Shown here one piece after another: positions 1 through 6,287 of a stretch of DNA of 11,122 nucleotides; the stretch's first letter is position 1; each line of letters starts with the position of its first letter. The position numbers and the translations under genes are program-made. Source of the stretch: Bacteroidales bacterium (lineage in GTDB: Bacteria > Bacteroidota > Bacteroidia > Bacteroidales > VadinHA17); assembly GCA_012514255.1 (NCBI GenBank), contig JAAZAP010000033.1:1-11122 (forward strand), written 5' to 3'. Under the pieces are notes generated by a model. It searched no databases and had not been told where the DNA came from. It saw only the letters and a program-made list of their open reading frames with translations.

Positions 1-344
1 GACTCCCACAGCTTGTCGTCGGCAAAGAGGATCTTTGAGTCTGAGTGGTTGATTATATTATGCAGGTCGTCAGGCTTGAAGTCGGGAAGTATTGGCACCA
101 CCACCGCTCCATAGGTGACCACCGCAAGGTACATGGCACACCAGCTGGCCGAGTTCCTTCCGAGTAGGGCAATCATATCCCCCTCACTGATGCCATATTC
201 CCTGAAAGCAATGTGCTGTCTGGCAATAATACCGGCTATCTCTTTGTATGTGTAACCCTTCTCTCGGTAGTTAGAGAGCGCCTCAATGTCCCAGTTCTTC
301 CTGATACTCTCCTCTACGTAGGAGATAAATCTTTCCTTGATCAT
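1..344 (-). CDS. AMP-binding acyl-CoA synthetase, N-terminal part (partial)
   Basis: The minus-strand frame from the ATG at 344 stays open to the left edge, giving about 114 N-terminal residues; the rest, including the P-loop and the adenylation core, lies outside the window. The visible part has the typical start of long-chain fatty acid-CoA ligases (FadD-like, ANL superfamily): a tyrosine-containing stretch GYTYKEIAGII near residue 30, then LLGRNSASWCAMYLAVVTYG and a VVPILPDFKPDDLHNIINHS segment, which is the early alpha/beta part of the adenylation domain. Members activate a carboxylic acid with ATP and join it to coenzyme A, usually at the inner face of the membrane. A -7-like promoter box lies 30 bases upstream, so the gene can have its own promoter despite following the membrane-protein gene by 59 bases. 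The family is secure; the acid substrate cannot be judged from this fragment. Confidence 0.85.
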   Translation of the reverse strand, partial: MIKERFISYVEESIRKNWDIEALSNYREKGYTYKEIAGIIARQHIAFREYGISEGDMIALLGRNSASWCAMYLAVVTYGAVVVPILPDFKPDDLHNIINHSDSKILFADDKLWE

Positions 345-374
345 GGTTTTGGAGTTTTATTCAATTATTCAACA

Positions 375-382
375 CAAATGTA
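375..382 (-). promoter_or_regulatory. -7 promoter element (TACATTTG) before the acyl-CoA synthetase gene
   Basis: On the minus strand this reads TACATTTG, an exact match to the Bacteroidota -7 consensus TAnnTTTG. It ends 30 bases before the ATG at 344, which would give a leader of roughly 24 bases. I see no convincing -33 TTG at the usual distance, so this is a candidate only. Confidence 0.4.
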
Positions 383-403
383 ATCTTTTTGATTGTTATG
401 GAT

Positions 404-796
404 TCAGAACCTGTAAAGCACCAGCGCCAAAACTGCCATCAACAGGTTCACGCCGGTAAAGATAATATTGTATCTGACCCTCTTCCCGCTGAACCGTGCC
501 ATTTTTCTTGAGAAGATGCCCGCAGTGGGGACGAAGATCACCATCAGGAAGAGGAAAAATTCACCGCCGTCGAACACCTTGCTGACTCCTCCTCCAGACA
601 GACTGGCTAAATAGATAACCACCAGGGTCACTATCAGGTAGAGAAGGTAGCTACCCTTCAGTGCAAGTGTTGAGAGAGGCCTCGCGTGATGCAGCCGGTG
701 GGGCTTGAGATAAGCATATGCGATGGAGAAAACGATCACCACAAAGATAGCTCCTATGATATAATTCATCATCTCCGGCAGATTAAACGTACTCAT
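404..796 (-). CDS. Small four-helix integral membrane protein, function unknown
   Basis: This 130-residue protein is not recognised as a named family. Four hydrophobic segments are visible, at about residues 11-30, 49-66, 78-96 and 109-128. They are joined by a basic, histidine-containing loop (KPHRLHHARP, 31-40), a glycine-rich loop (SGGGVSKVFDGGE, 67-79) and a second basic loop (SRKMARFSGKRVR, 96-108). By the positive-inside rule the two basic loops should face the cytoplasm and both ends should lie outside. No signal peptide is separate from TM1 and no catalytic motif is evident. Its ATG is 14 bases after the stop of the upstream ROK kinase gene, so the two are probably co-transcribed. A role linked to the sugar module is possible from position alone. 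Composition and the clean membrane pattern support a real gene. Confidence 0.75.
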   Translation of the reverse strand: MSTFNLPEMMNYIIGAIFVVIVFSIAYAYLKPHRLHHARPLSTLALKGSYLLYLIVTLVVIYLASLSGGGVSKVFDGGEFFLFLMVIFVPTAGIFSRKMARFSGKRVRYNIIFTGVNLLMAVLALVLYRF

Positions 797-810
797 TAAT
801 TCCCTTCAGA

Positions 811-1797
811 TCAGGATTTTACTCCATCAGCCTCAAGGGATGACCATACCAGTGAGCTGGAGCCCAGCACGGCTGCGTCCTGCGCTCTCAGCCCGGAGGG
901 CAGCAGCTTCACCTTGTCACGGTAGATATATAACAGGTTCTCTTCCATATGCCTCTTCGTTGGTTCGAAGATCAGCTCCCCGGCCTGGGCCAGCCCGCCA
1001 AAGAGGAATATAGCCTCCGGGCTGGTGTGAGCCACCACATCGGCAAGCTTGTACCCGAGAATAGCGCCGGTCTGCTCAAAGGCTTCAAGCGCAATGGGAT
1101 CACCTCTTCGCGCCGCCTCGTAAATCATCACAGAAGTAAGTTCCTCGAAGCTGTGTTTTCGTAACTCGCTGTCAGCAAGCCTGTCTGCCATTATCTTCAG
1201 CACTGTGCGCTTCAGTCCCGTGGCAGAGACATATGTTTCAAGGCATCCCTTGCGTCCGCATCCGCATTCGCGGTCAGAGGCATCCGGCCTGATGGAGGTA
1301 TGGCCCAGTTCTCCTGCAAAGCCGTCATGGCCATAGACCAGCTTGCCGTTAACAACAAACCCGCTGCCAAGGCCCGTACCCAGGGTTATCACCACGAAGT
1401 TCTTCATATCCCTGGCGCCGCCGTAGATCATCTCACCTACAGCCGCGGCGTTGGCATCGTTGGTGACGATGACCGGCAGCGTGGTATGATGGGCAAAGAT
1501 ATCCGCCAGGGGAATGATCCCCTTCCATGGCAAGTCAGCAGGGTATTCAATGGTTCCCTTGTTGATGTTGCCCATGGGGGCTCCGATACCGATACCGAGT
1601 ATCTCCATCTCCTTCCCCGCATTCCGTGCAGTGATCATTATCTTTTCAAAGAGGTCGGCAACATAAACCTGAGGCTCATCATAATTTGTGGTCATGATCT
1701 GATCCTCTGCCAAGATATTTCCCGACCGGTCAACGAAGCCAAAAATGGTATTGGTGCCTCCGATATCTATCCCGACCACAGTTTTTACCTTGTCCAT
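811..1797 (-). CDS. ROK-family sugar kinase (RokA/glucokinase-like), copy 1
   Basis: The product is a 328-residue cytoplasmic ROK kinase, which transfers phosphate from ATP to the 6-hydroxyl of a hexose or amino-hexose. Seen in order: phosphate-binding DIGGTN (11-16), NDANAA (113-118) with catalytic Asp114, the ATP-binding glycine loop LGTGLGSG (139-146), the sugar-binding GELGH (Glu163, His166), and the zinc motif CGCGRKGC (178-185) followed by Glu187. The ATG at 1797 is chosen because DIGGTN then sits at the usual distance from the N-terminus. A longer frame from 1884 adds 29 basic and hydrophobic residues, overlaps the upstream stop and runs through the AT-rich gap. Characterised Bacteroides RokA enzymes accept several hexoses, so the exact sugar is open. 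It is a clear paralogue of the kinase at 3891-4844, roughly half identical by eye. An inverted repeat lies just upstream. Confidence 0.93.
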   Translation of the reverse strand: MDKVKTVVGIDIGGTNTIFGFVDRSGNILAEDQIMTTNYDEPQVYVADLFEKIMITARNAGKEMEILGIGIGAPMGNINKGTIEYPADLPWKGIIPLADIFAHHTTLPVIVTNDANAAAVGEMIYGGARDMKNFVVITLGTGLGSGFVVNGKLVYGHDGFAGELGHTSIRPDASDRECGCGRKGCLETYVSATGLKRTVLKIMADRLADSELRKHSFEELTSVMIYEAARRGDPIALEAFEQTGAILGYKLADVVAHTSPEAIFLFGGLAQAGELIFEPTKRHMEENLLYIYRDKVKLLPSGLRAQDAAVLGSSSLVWSSLEADGVKS

Positions 1798-1816
1798 ACC
1801 CAGATACACAGTTAAA

Positions 1817-1839
1817 CTAAACGTAAATATACGTTTTAG
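1817..1839. promoter_or_regulatory. Inverted repeat upstream of ROK kinase 1 (operator candidate)
   Basis: The core AAACGTA-AATA-TACGTTT (1819-1836) has perfect 7-base arms. With one bulged base the arms extend to CTAAACGTA and TACGTTTTAG. The centre is about 30 bases upstream of the ROK kinase 1 ATG, in the 86-base gap after the SIS gene. This position suits an operator over a promoter. The AT-rich stem lacks a following T-run, so a terminator is less likely. The cognate regulator is unknown. Confidence 0.4.
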
Positions 1840-1866
1840 AAAATACCGGCGAAATAAATTTGATCT

Positions 1867-1881
1867 CCGGCGGGCAGCCGG
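1867..1881 (-). terminator. Short GC-rich hairpin just after the SIS gene (weak terminator or mRNA stem)
   Basis: On the minus strand CCGGC-TGCCC-GCCGG can form a 5-base-pair GC stem with a 5-base loop, beginning 2 bases past the stop codon of the SIS gene. It is followed by AT-rich sequence (AAATTTATTT) but no clean U-tract. It may be a weak terminator, a 3' stabilising stem, or chance. Confidence 0.25.
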
Positions 1882-1883
1882 CA

Positions 1884-2906
1884 TTATTTTACCCCGGCTA
1901 TATACTCATTGCCCACCTTCCTGGCCCTGACAGGATGATCAAGATCGATACCGAGGGCTATGCCGGTCTCTACCAGTATGTTCCATCCGGCCGCCAGTTG
2001 CAGGTACTCGGCATAATCTCTTCCCTGAGGAATGACGATGGTGGGGAAGTCGGTCTTTTCATCAGAAATGGCAATGACATTCACTCCTACTCCCTTCACG
2101 ATGCACTCCATGAACTTGTCACGGTCATGGTCAAAGGGATCAACCCAGATGAGCACTTCATTTTTGTTCATCACCTCCTCTATGCCATGCAGGGCGAAGG
2201 TACCCTCCAGAAAACCCGATTTTTTGCGGGTTATCTCATTGGTCTTGAGCGCCAGCTCGGCAGCCACTCCGTTGTCGCGTCCGGCGAACCATATCATGTC
2301 TGCATTGCGAACCATATCAATGATCTTCCTGTCAATAGTGCCGGTCAGCACCTCCTCCATCAGGGCGGCAGTCTTACGCAGGCCGGTCATCTTCTCACCC
2401 CTGAGGTTGCGCAGCAGAGAATCATAGAAGAGAGCCTGCTCCACAACTGACTTGGTGGCAGCAACGGCATTCTCCTTTCCGCACCTGAGCACATGAGCAG
2501 CATGTACCATCTCTTCAAGCTTGGTGTTTTTGTTGGCCGTAAGGGCGAAGATGGCGTCATGGTTCTTCTTTCTCATATTCTCAACGAGGCGTATGACCTC
2601 CTTCGTCTGACCCGAGTTGGAGGCGGCGAAGACCACGAAGTCGTTCAGGTTATACTCGAGCGACTGCGTGCATCCTTCAGTCATCACCGGCAGCAGGAAC
2701 TCCTTCCTGAGATTGGAGAAGATGGCCCTTTTGGCAGGGAAGAGCCGGCTGCTGCCTTCACCCGTAAGAAATAGGCCCTTCTTCTTTTTGAAAGCAGGAA
2801 TAAAGGGGATTGATGATTCGGGACGGAATGATTTAACGATTCCCGGTGTCTCCATCATCTCGCGCACCAGCGCGAACCTGGAGTATTTCTTCTGAGTCAG
2901 GTTCAT
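1884..2906 (-). CDS. SIS-domain phosphosugar isomerase/deaminase (GlmS isomerase-like, no glutaminase domain)
   Basis: This 340-residue cytoplasmic protein has two SIS (sugar isomerase) lobes and no N-terminal glutaminase domain. Lobe 1 carries GEGSSR (49-54), the phosphate-binding SNSGQTKE (96-103) and the AATKS segment (149-153). Lobe 2 carries the GRDNG turn (209-213) and AELALKTNEITRK (216-228), followed by EGTFALHG (234-241), which resembles the catalytic region of the GlmS isomerase domain. The C-terminus DLDHPVRARKVGNEY (321-335) can be aligned by eye with the GlmS tail DVDQPRNLAKSVTVE, placing Lys330 at the lysine that reacts with the sugar carbonyl in GlmS. Length and layout resemble stand-alone relatives such as NagB-II glucosamine-6-phosphate deaminases, AgaS and the fructosamine deglycases. 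Which reaction applies is not settled. Flanking ROK kinases suggest it acts on a kinase product. The ATG at 2906 is the first Met of the frame. Confidence 0.85.
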   Translation of the reverse strand: MNLTQKKYSRFALVREMMETPGIVKSFRPESSIPFIPAFKKKKGLFLTGEGSSRLFPAKRAIFSNLRKEFLLPVMTEGCTQSLEYNLNDFVVFAASNSGQTKEVIRLVENMRKKNHDAIFALTANKNTKLEEMVHAAHVLRCGKENAVAATKSVVEQALFYDSLLRNLRGEKMTGLRKTAALMEEVLTGTIDRKIIDMVRNADMIWFAGRDNGVAAELALKTNEITRKKSGFLEGTFALHGIEEVMNKNEVLIWVDPFDHDRDKFMECIVKGVGVNVIAISDEKTDFPTIVIPQGRDYAEYLQLAAGWNILVETGIALGIDLDHPVRARKVGNEYIAGVK

Positions 2907-2913
2907 TTTCTTG

Positions 2914-2935
2914 TATGTTAATGTTTAACAATGTT
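2914..2935. repeat. Three AATGTT-like hexamers in the SIS gene leader
   Basis: TATGTT (2914-2919), AATGTT (2920-2925) and AATGTT (2930-2935) crowd the sequence directly upstream of the SIS start codon. TGTTTAACA (2922-2930) within it is a palindrome about its central T. This may be a regulator site or plain AT-rich sequence. The rest of the 2907-3086 gap shows no gene and only an imperfect -7-like box. Confidence 0.25.
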
Positions 2936-3086
2936 ATTTTAAGATTTCCCGATCTTGCCGGTTAGTGATTTCAGGCAAAAATTAGTTAAGCTATAAACGT
3001 GTATATGATCTTTTTTGTATTGATCCTGTCATTTCCTTGACTATCCGGTTGCATGAAAGAGCATCAGCCTCAGCCCGCGGATGATT

Positions 3087-3740
3087 TCAGATAAACTTAA
3101 GCTCTCCGAAATATTCCGGACGGTGATAATCGGGTTTCTCAGTTTTAACGGGATTCCAGGTAACAAAATGCGGCGTGGTCAGTTTGTCACCGCACTTGTA
3201 GAAGTTGGCCCTGAAGCTCTTCCCTGCCAGGTTCTCCACCCTGTGGCGGAAGAAGGTCTCCAGGGGGATGGCAACGGTGAGCGACCAGCGTATATCACCG
3301 CTTATCTCTTCAAAGGGATCCTGGCCCATGGTTGTAAGACGGCGTATGCCATCAACCACCGCGGGGTCCGTCCGTGCGCTGTCATGACGACCATGCCCGG
3401 AGCCCATCAGGGCAGTGCCAATAGGATTGAACTCAAAGTTGTAATAGATGCCATCATCTTCCGGGGCGACGAAAAATTCAACACATGAATCCTCGCACAC
3501 CATCTCGTTGGTGCGGCTCTTCTCAGCCTTGACATGATTCTCACGGACATAGTATTTGATATATATCTCACATGCTCCCCAGGCGATATTAAACCTGACC
3601 TCCGGGCGGTATGTGTGGCTCTGCCAGTTGACCGTTCCAATCTCATGGCCTTCTCCCAGCTCGTCAAGCCGTGCCGAGACCTCTGCCATTGGCGGGATTA
3701 CTTTTTCTGTCTTTAACCTGGCGACCTCAATAAAACGCAT
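3087..3740 (-). CDS. CBM9-like carbohydrate-binding protein without signal peptide
   Basis: This 217-residue protein matches the carbohydrate-binding family 9-like (DOMON-related) beta-sandwich. Typical signatures are VRFNIAW plus EIYIKYYVRE (48-67), DSCVEFFVAPEDDGIYYNFEFN (85-105 region), an IGTALMGSGHGR turn (107-118), the strand WSLTVAIPLETFF (152-164), and the C-terminal FRANFYKCGD...FVTWNPVKTEKPDYHRPEYFGELKF region, where Trp and Tyr residues usually line the sugar site. The family binds sugars or glycan ends and is mostly found attached to exported glycosidases. Here it stands alone, with no signal peptide, lipobox or catalytic domain, so it should be cytoplasmic. The ATG at 3740 is preferred; an ATG at 3797 would add 19 residues from AT-rich sequence with no signal-peptide character. 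It sits between the ROK2 and SIS genes. Its function is unproven. Confidence 0.8.
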   Translation of the reverse strand: MRFIEVARLKTEKVIPPMAEVSARLDELGEGHEIGTVNWQSHTYRPEVRFNIAWGACEIYIKYYVRENHVKAEKSRTNEMVCEDSCVEFFVAPEDDGIYYNFEFNPIGTALMGSGHGRHDSARTDPAVVDGIRRLTTMGQDPFEEISGDIRWSLTVAIPLETFFRHRVENLAGKSFRANFYKCGDKLTTPHFVTWNPVKTEKPDYHRPEYFGELKFI

Positions 3741-3801
3741 ATTTATTAATGTTTTATGTATGACATGTGTCTTTTTAGAATAATTGTGGTGTACCATGCT
3801 A

Positions 3802-3878
3802 CAATTCTATAACCCCTACGGGGTATTCAAAGGTATTTCATTGCCGTATATATGCAATTCTATAACTCCTGCGGTACC
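3802..3878. repeat. Two degenerate copies of an intergenic palindromic repeat
   Basis: CAATTCTATAACCCCTACGG begins at 3802 and a diverged copy, CAATTCTATAACTCCTGCGG, begins at 3855, exactly 53 bases later. Copy 1 contains a small hairpin, ACCCC-TAC-GGGGT (3812-3824); in copy 2 the arms are decayed. From memory, repeats with a CCCCTACGGGG core are scattered between genes in many Bacteroidota genomes. The pair lies between the ROK2 stop and the CBM9-like gene, where it could act as a weak terminator or transcript-end stem. Nothing else is visible in this 150-base gap. Confidence 0.55.
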
Positions 3879-3890
3879 CACTACTGCCAG

Positions 3891-4844
3891 TCACCTCACC
3901 TCTTTCCAGATGAGTGCCGAGGCTCCCAGTATGGCTGCCTGCGCCTCGGGCAGTCCTGACGGTTCCACCCTGAAGGTGCCGCGGAAGACGGGCTGCACCA
4001 GCTCTTCAGCATACCTGCGCACAGGTGCGAAGATAGCGTCGCCGGCCTGTGCCAGTCCGCCAAAGAGGTATATCACCTCGGGGCTGGAGAAGATGACCGA
4101 GTTAGCGATTCCAAGCGCTATCATCCGCGCTGTCTCGTCAAGGGCATTCTGAGCTATGATATCGCCAGCCGCCGCGGCTTCAGCGACCCGCCGTGACGTG
4201 ATCTCGCTGTTCTTAAGCTCCCGAAGGGGACTCTCCTCACGGCGGTCGCTGAGCATATGCAGAACAGTGCGTACCAACCCCGTGGCCGAGGCATACGTCT
4301 CAAGACAGCCGCGGCGCCCGCACCCGCAAACCCTGCCTCCCTCAACAACAGTCATGTGCCCCAGCTCACCGGCAAAACCGGTATGACCGTAGACAACTTC
4401 GCCGTCAATGACAATGCCGCTGCCCAGGCCGGTGCCCAGGGTAAGGATGATGAAGTCACTGACCTCCTTTGCGGCACCGAAGATCATCTCTCCCAACGCG
4501 GCAGCATTGGCATCATTGGTGATACGTGTCCTGAGTCCTGTCTTGCGCTCCGTGATCCTGGCCAGAGGCACGATGCCCTTCCAGCGGAGATTGGGAGCAA
4601 GCTCAATGGTTCCCTTATGATAGTTTGCATTCGGGGCTCCTATACCTATTCCGATGAGCTTCAGGTCAGGATTACCCGCAAGCATCTCCTTAAGCTTCTC
4701 ATCAAGCCCTGCTACAAAATCATCAGCAAAGGCATAATCGGGGGTGGAGAGCCTCCCTTCGGCATGAATGATACCCTCCGCATCAACAAACCCGATCTTG
4801 GTGTTTGTCCCGCCAATGTCTACTCCGGCAACAACTTCTTTCAT
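3891..4844 (-). CDS. ROK-family sugar kinase (RokA/glucokinase-like), copy 2
   Basis: The product is a 317-residue ATP-dependent ROK kinase expected to phosphorylate a hexose in the cytoplasm. It has DIGGTN (9-14), NDANAA (110-115) with catalytic Asp111, the glycine loop LGTGLGSG (136-143), GELGH (Glu160, His163), the zinc-binding CGCGRRGC (173-180) and Glu182. The start codon is 11 bases after the stop of the GH125 mannosidase gene, so coupled expression with that enzyme is very likely and mannose is an obvious candidate substrate (inference from context). Compared with the paralogue at 811-1797, the substrate-side loop reads APNLRWKG rather than PADLPWKG, and the segment between GELGH and the zinc motif is five residues shorter. 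These changes might give different sugar preferences. All catalytic motifs are intact. Confidence 0.93.
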   Translation of the reverse strand: MKEVVAGVDIGGTNTKIGFVDAEGIIHAEGRLSTPDYAFADDFVAGLDEKLKEMLAGNPDLKLIGIGIGAPNANYHKGTIELAPNLRWKGIVPLARITERKTGLRTRITNDANAAALGEMIFGAAKEVSDFIILTLGTGLGSGIVIDGEVVYGHTGFAGELGHMTVVEGGRVCGCGRRGCLETYASATGLVRTVLHMLSDRREESPLRELKNSEITSRRVAEAAAAGDIIAQNALDETARMIALGIANSVIFSSPEVIYLFGGLAQAGDAIFAPVRRYAEELVQPVFRGTFRVEPSGLPEAQAAILGASALIWKEVR

Positions 4845-4855
4845 ATTCTCATCAT

Positions 4856-6283
4856 TTAAACTTCTTTAAGCAGATCAGGACTGTTCCTGAATGTCTCCAG
4901 CACCAGCTCCCCGAAGAGGGTGTTGGCCCATGCAAACCATTTGCGGGTGAACTGTGAGGGATCATCCTTGAGGAACGACTCATGCATGAAACCGGTGGCA
5001 GCATGGGTTTTCTTCAACATCCTGAGTGATGTGATCACATCATGATCATTGCCAGTCAGCGCCCTCATGGTGATGGCTATGGGCCATATGCGGTTAAGGC
5101 CGGTATGCGGACTGCCTACGCCATGACCGCTGATACCGGAGAAATAATAAGGATTGCTCCTGCTGAGCACGAACTTACGGGTTCTGAGATAAAGGGGATC
5201 ATCACGGTCAATGGTTCCCAGGTAGGGCATACTCAGCAGACTGGGGACATTGGCATCATCCATGAAATTGTAGTTGTAGTAACCGTCAGTCTCATAGGGG
5301 ATGATCTCTCCATGCTCCGGGTGGGAGGCCCGCGCATATCCTATAAGGGCGGCCTCAACCTCATCGGCCAGCATGGTGGCATCAATGACCAACGCCTCAT
5401 CGCGGGTGACCGCGGCAGCTATCTCCGCCATCTGACGGAGCGACTTCACCGCGAAGTAGTTTGATGGTACCAGGAAAGGCCATATTGTGGCGTCATCCGA
5501 TGGCCTGAAGATTGAGACTATAAGTCCAACCGGGTTAACGGGATTGCCATAGCCGGCTCCTGCCACAGTGTCTGTCTGCCATCCGGTCACCCTCTGGAAT
5601 TTGTAGGGTCCGGGGTCCTCCTTGCGCTGCTGCTCACGGAAGATCCTGATAATGAGTTTCATGGCAGAGGACCATGATGCATCAAAAACCGAAGTATCAC
5701 CTGTGGTCTTCCAGTAACCATGAGCCAGCCTGACGGGATAACAGAGCGAGTCTATCTCCCACTTGCGCTCATGGAGTTCAGGCTTCATCTCTGTGAGGTC
5801 ATTCATCCATTCACTATGGCCGGGGCCGTCATTGAAGGCGTTGGCATAGGGATCTATATGAATACACTTAACCTGCCTGTTGATGACCCCGGCAATAAGT
5901 TCCTTCAGCTTCTTATCTTTCGCTGTTAGCGATACATAGGGCCATACCTGCGCCGAGGAGTCGCGCAGCCACATGGCATTGATGTCGCCCGTGATAACGA
6001 AGGTATCAGGTCTGCCCTCTTTCCCGGAAAAATTGACCGTGGTGTCAAGGGTGTTGGGGAAGCAGTTGCCGAAGAGCCATGCCAGCTCATTGTCAGGCCC
6101 AAGGAACGACTCAATCTCCTTTATTGTATCTTCTACCGCGCTGCTTCGAAACCTGCGCTGCCGTGGTGCCGGCCTTACCAAGGGCCATCTGCCGGCACGC
6201 CCTGACGAGAATGCAGGAATGCCTGCGGTGACGGCAGCGCCGGCTACAATACTGTTCCTGATAAACCTTCTTCGGGTTGACAT
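4856..6283 (-). CDS. GH125 exo-alpha-1,6-mannosidase, Tat-exported
   Basis: This 475-residue protein belongs to glycoside hydrolase family 125 (metal-independent alpha-mannosidases, formerly DUF1237), which remove terminal non-reducing alpha-1,6-linked mannose with inversion. Family blocks in order: ITGDINAMWLRDSSAQVWPY (97-116), HIDPYANAFNDGPG (142-155), ELHERKWEIDSLCYP (169-183), GNPVNPVGLIVSIFRPSDDA (246-265), MDDANVPSLLSMPYLG (341-356), GVGSPHTG (388-395) and GFMHESF (431-437). By comparison with characterised clostridial and streptococcal GH125 enzymes, an Asp in SDD (263/264) and Glu435 are the likely general acid and base. Residues 2-30 form a twin-arginine signal (TRRRFIRNS, then a hydrophobic run) without a lipobox Cys, so the enzyme should be folded before export to the periplasm. 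The ATG at 6283 is chosen because it begins this signal and follows the upstream stop by 4 bases; a start at 6325 would overlap that gene. Confidence 0.95.
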   Translation of the reverse strand: MSTRRRFIRNSIVAGAAVTAGIPAFSSGRAGRWPLVRPAPRQRRFRSSAVEDTIKEIESFLGPDNELAWLFGNCFPNTLDTTVNFSGKEGRPDTFVITGDINAMWLRDSSAQVWPYVSLTAKDKKLKELIAGVINRQVKCIHIDPYANAFNDGPGHSEWMNDLTEMKPELHERKWEIDSLCYPVRLAHGYWKTTGDTSVFDASWSSAMKLIIRIFREQQRKEDPGPYKFQRVTGWQTDTVAGAGYGNPVNPVGLIVSIFRPSDDATIWPFLVPSNYFAVKSLRQMAEIAAAVTRDEALVIDATMLADEVEAALIGYARASHPEHGEIIPYETDGYYNYNFMDDANVPSLLSMPYLGTIDRDDPLYLRTRKFVLSRSNPYYFSGISGHGVGSPHTGLNRIWPIAITMRALTGNDHDVITSLRMLKKTHAATGFMHESFLKDDPSQFTRKWFAWANTLFGELVLETFRNSPDLLKEV

Positions 6284-6287
6284 ATCT

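Noticed and set aside
1300..1815. Plus-strand open frame of 171 codons opposite ROK kinase 1
   Set aside because: Antisense shadow of conserved ROK motifs; no domain and no start signal of its own.
1860..2450. Plus-strand open frame of 196 codons opposite the SIS gene
   Set aside because: It lies entirely antisense to a well-supported gene, has no recognisable domain and reflects codon structure of the opposite strand.
3786..3884. Approximate inverted ends (GTGGTGTACC and GGTACCCACTAC) around the repeat pair
   Set aside because: The match needs a two-base gap and a mismatch and shows no target-site duplication, so it is not enough to claim a mobile element.
3784..4152. Plus-strand frame of 122 codons covering the intergenic repeat and the end of ROK kinase 2
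   Set aside because: It is built from the repeat sequence and the antisense of a kinase C-terminus; such repeats often create spurious small proteins.
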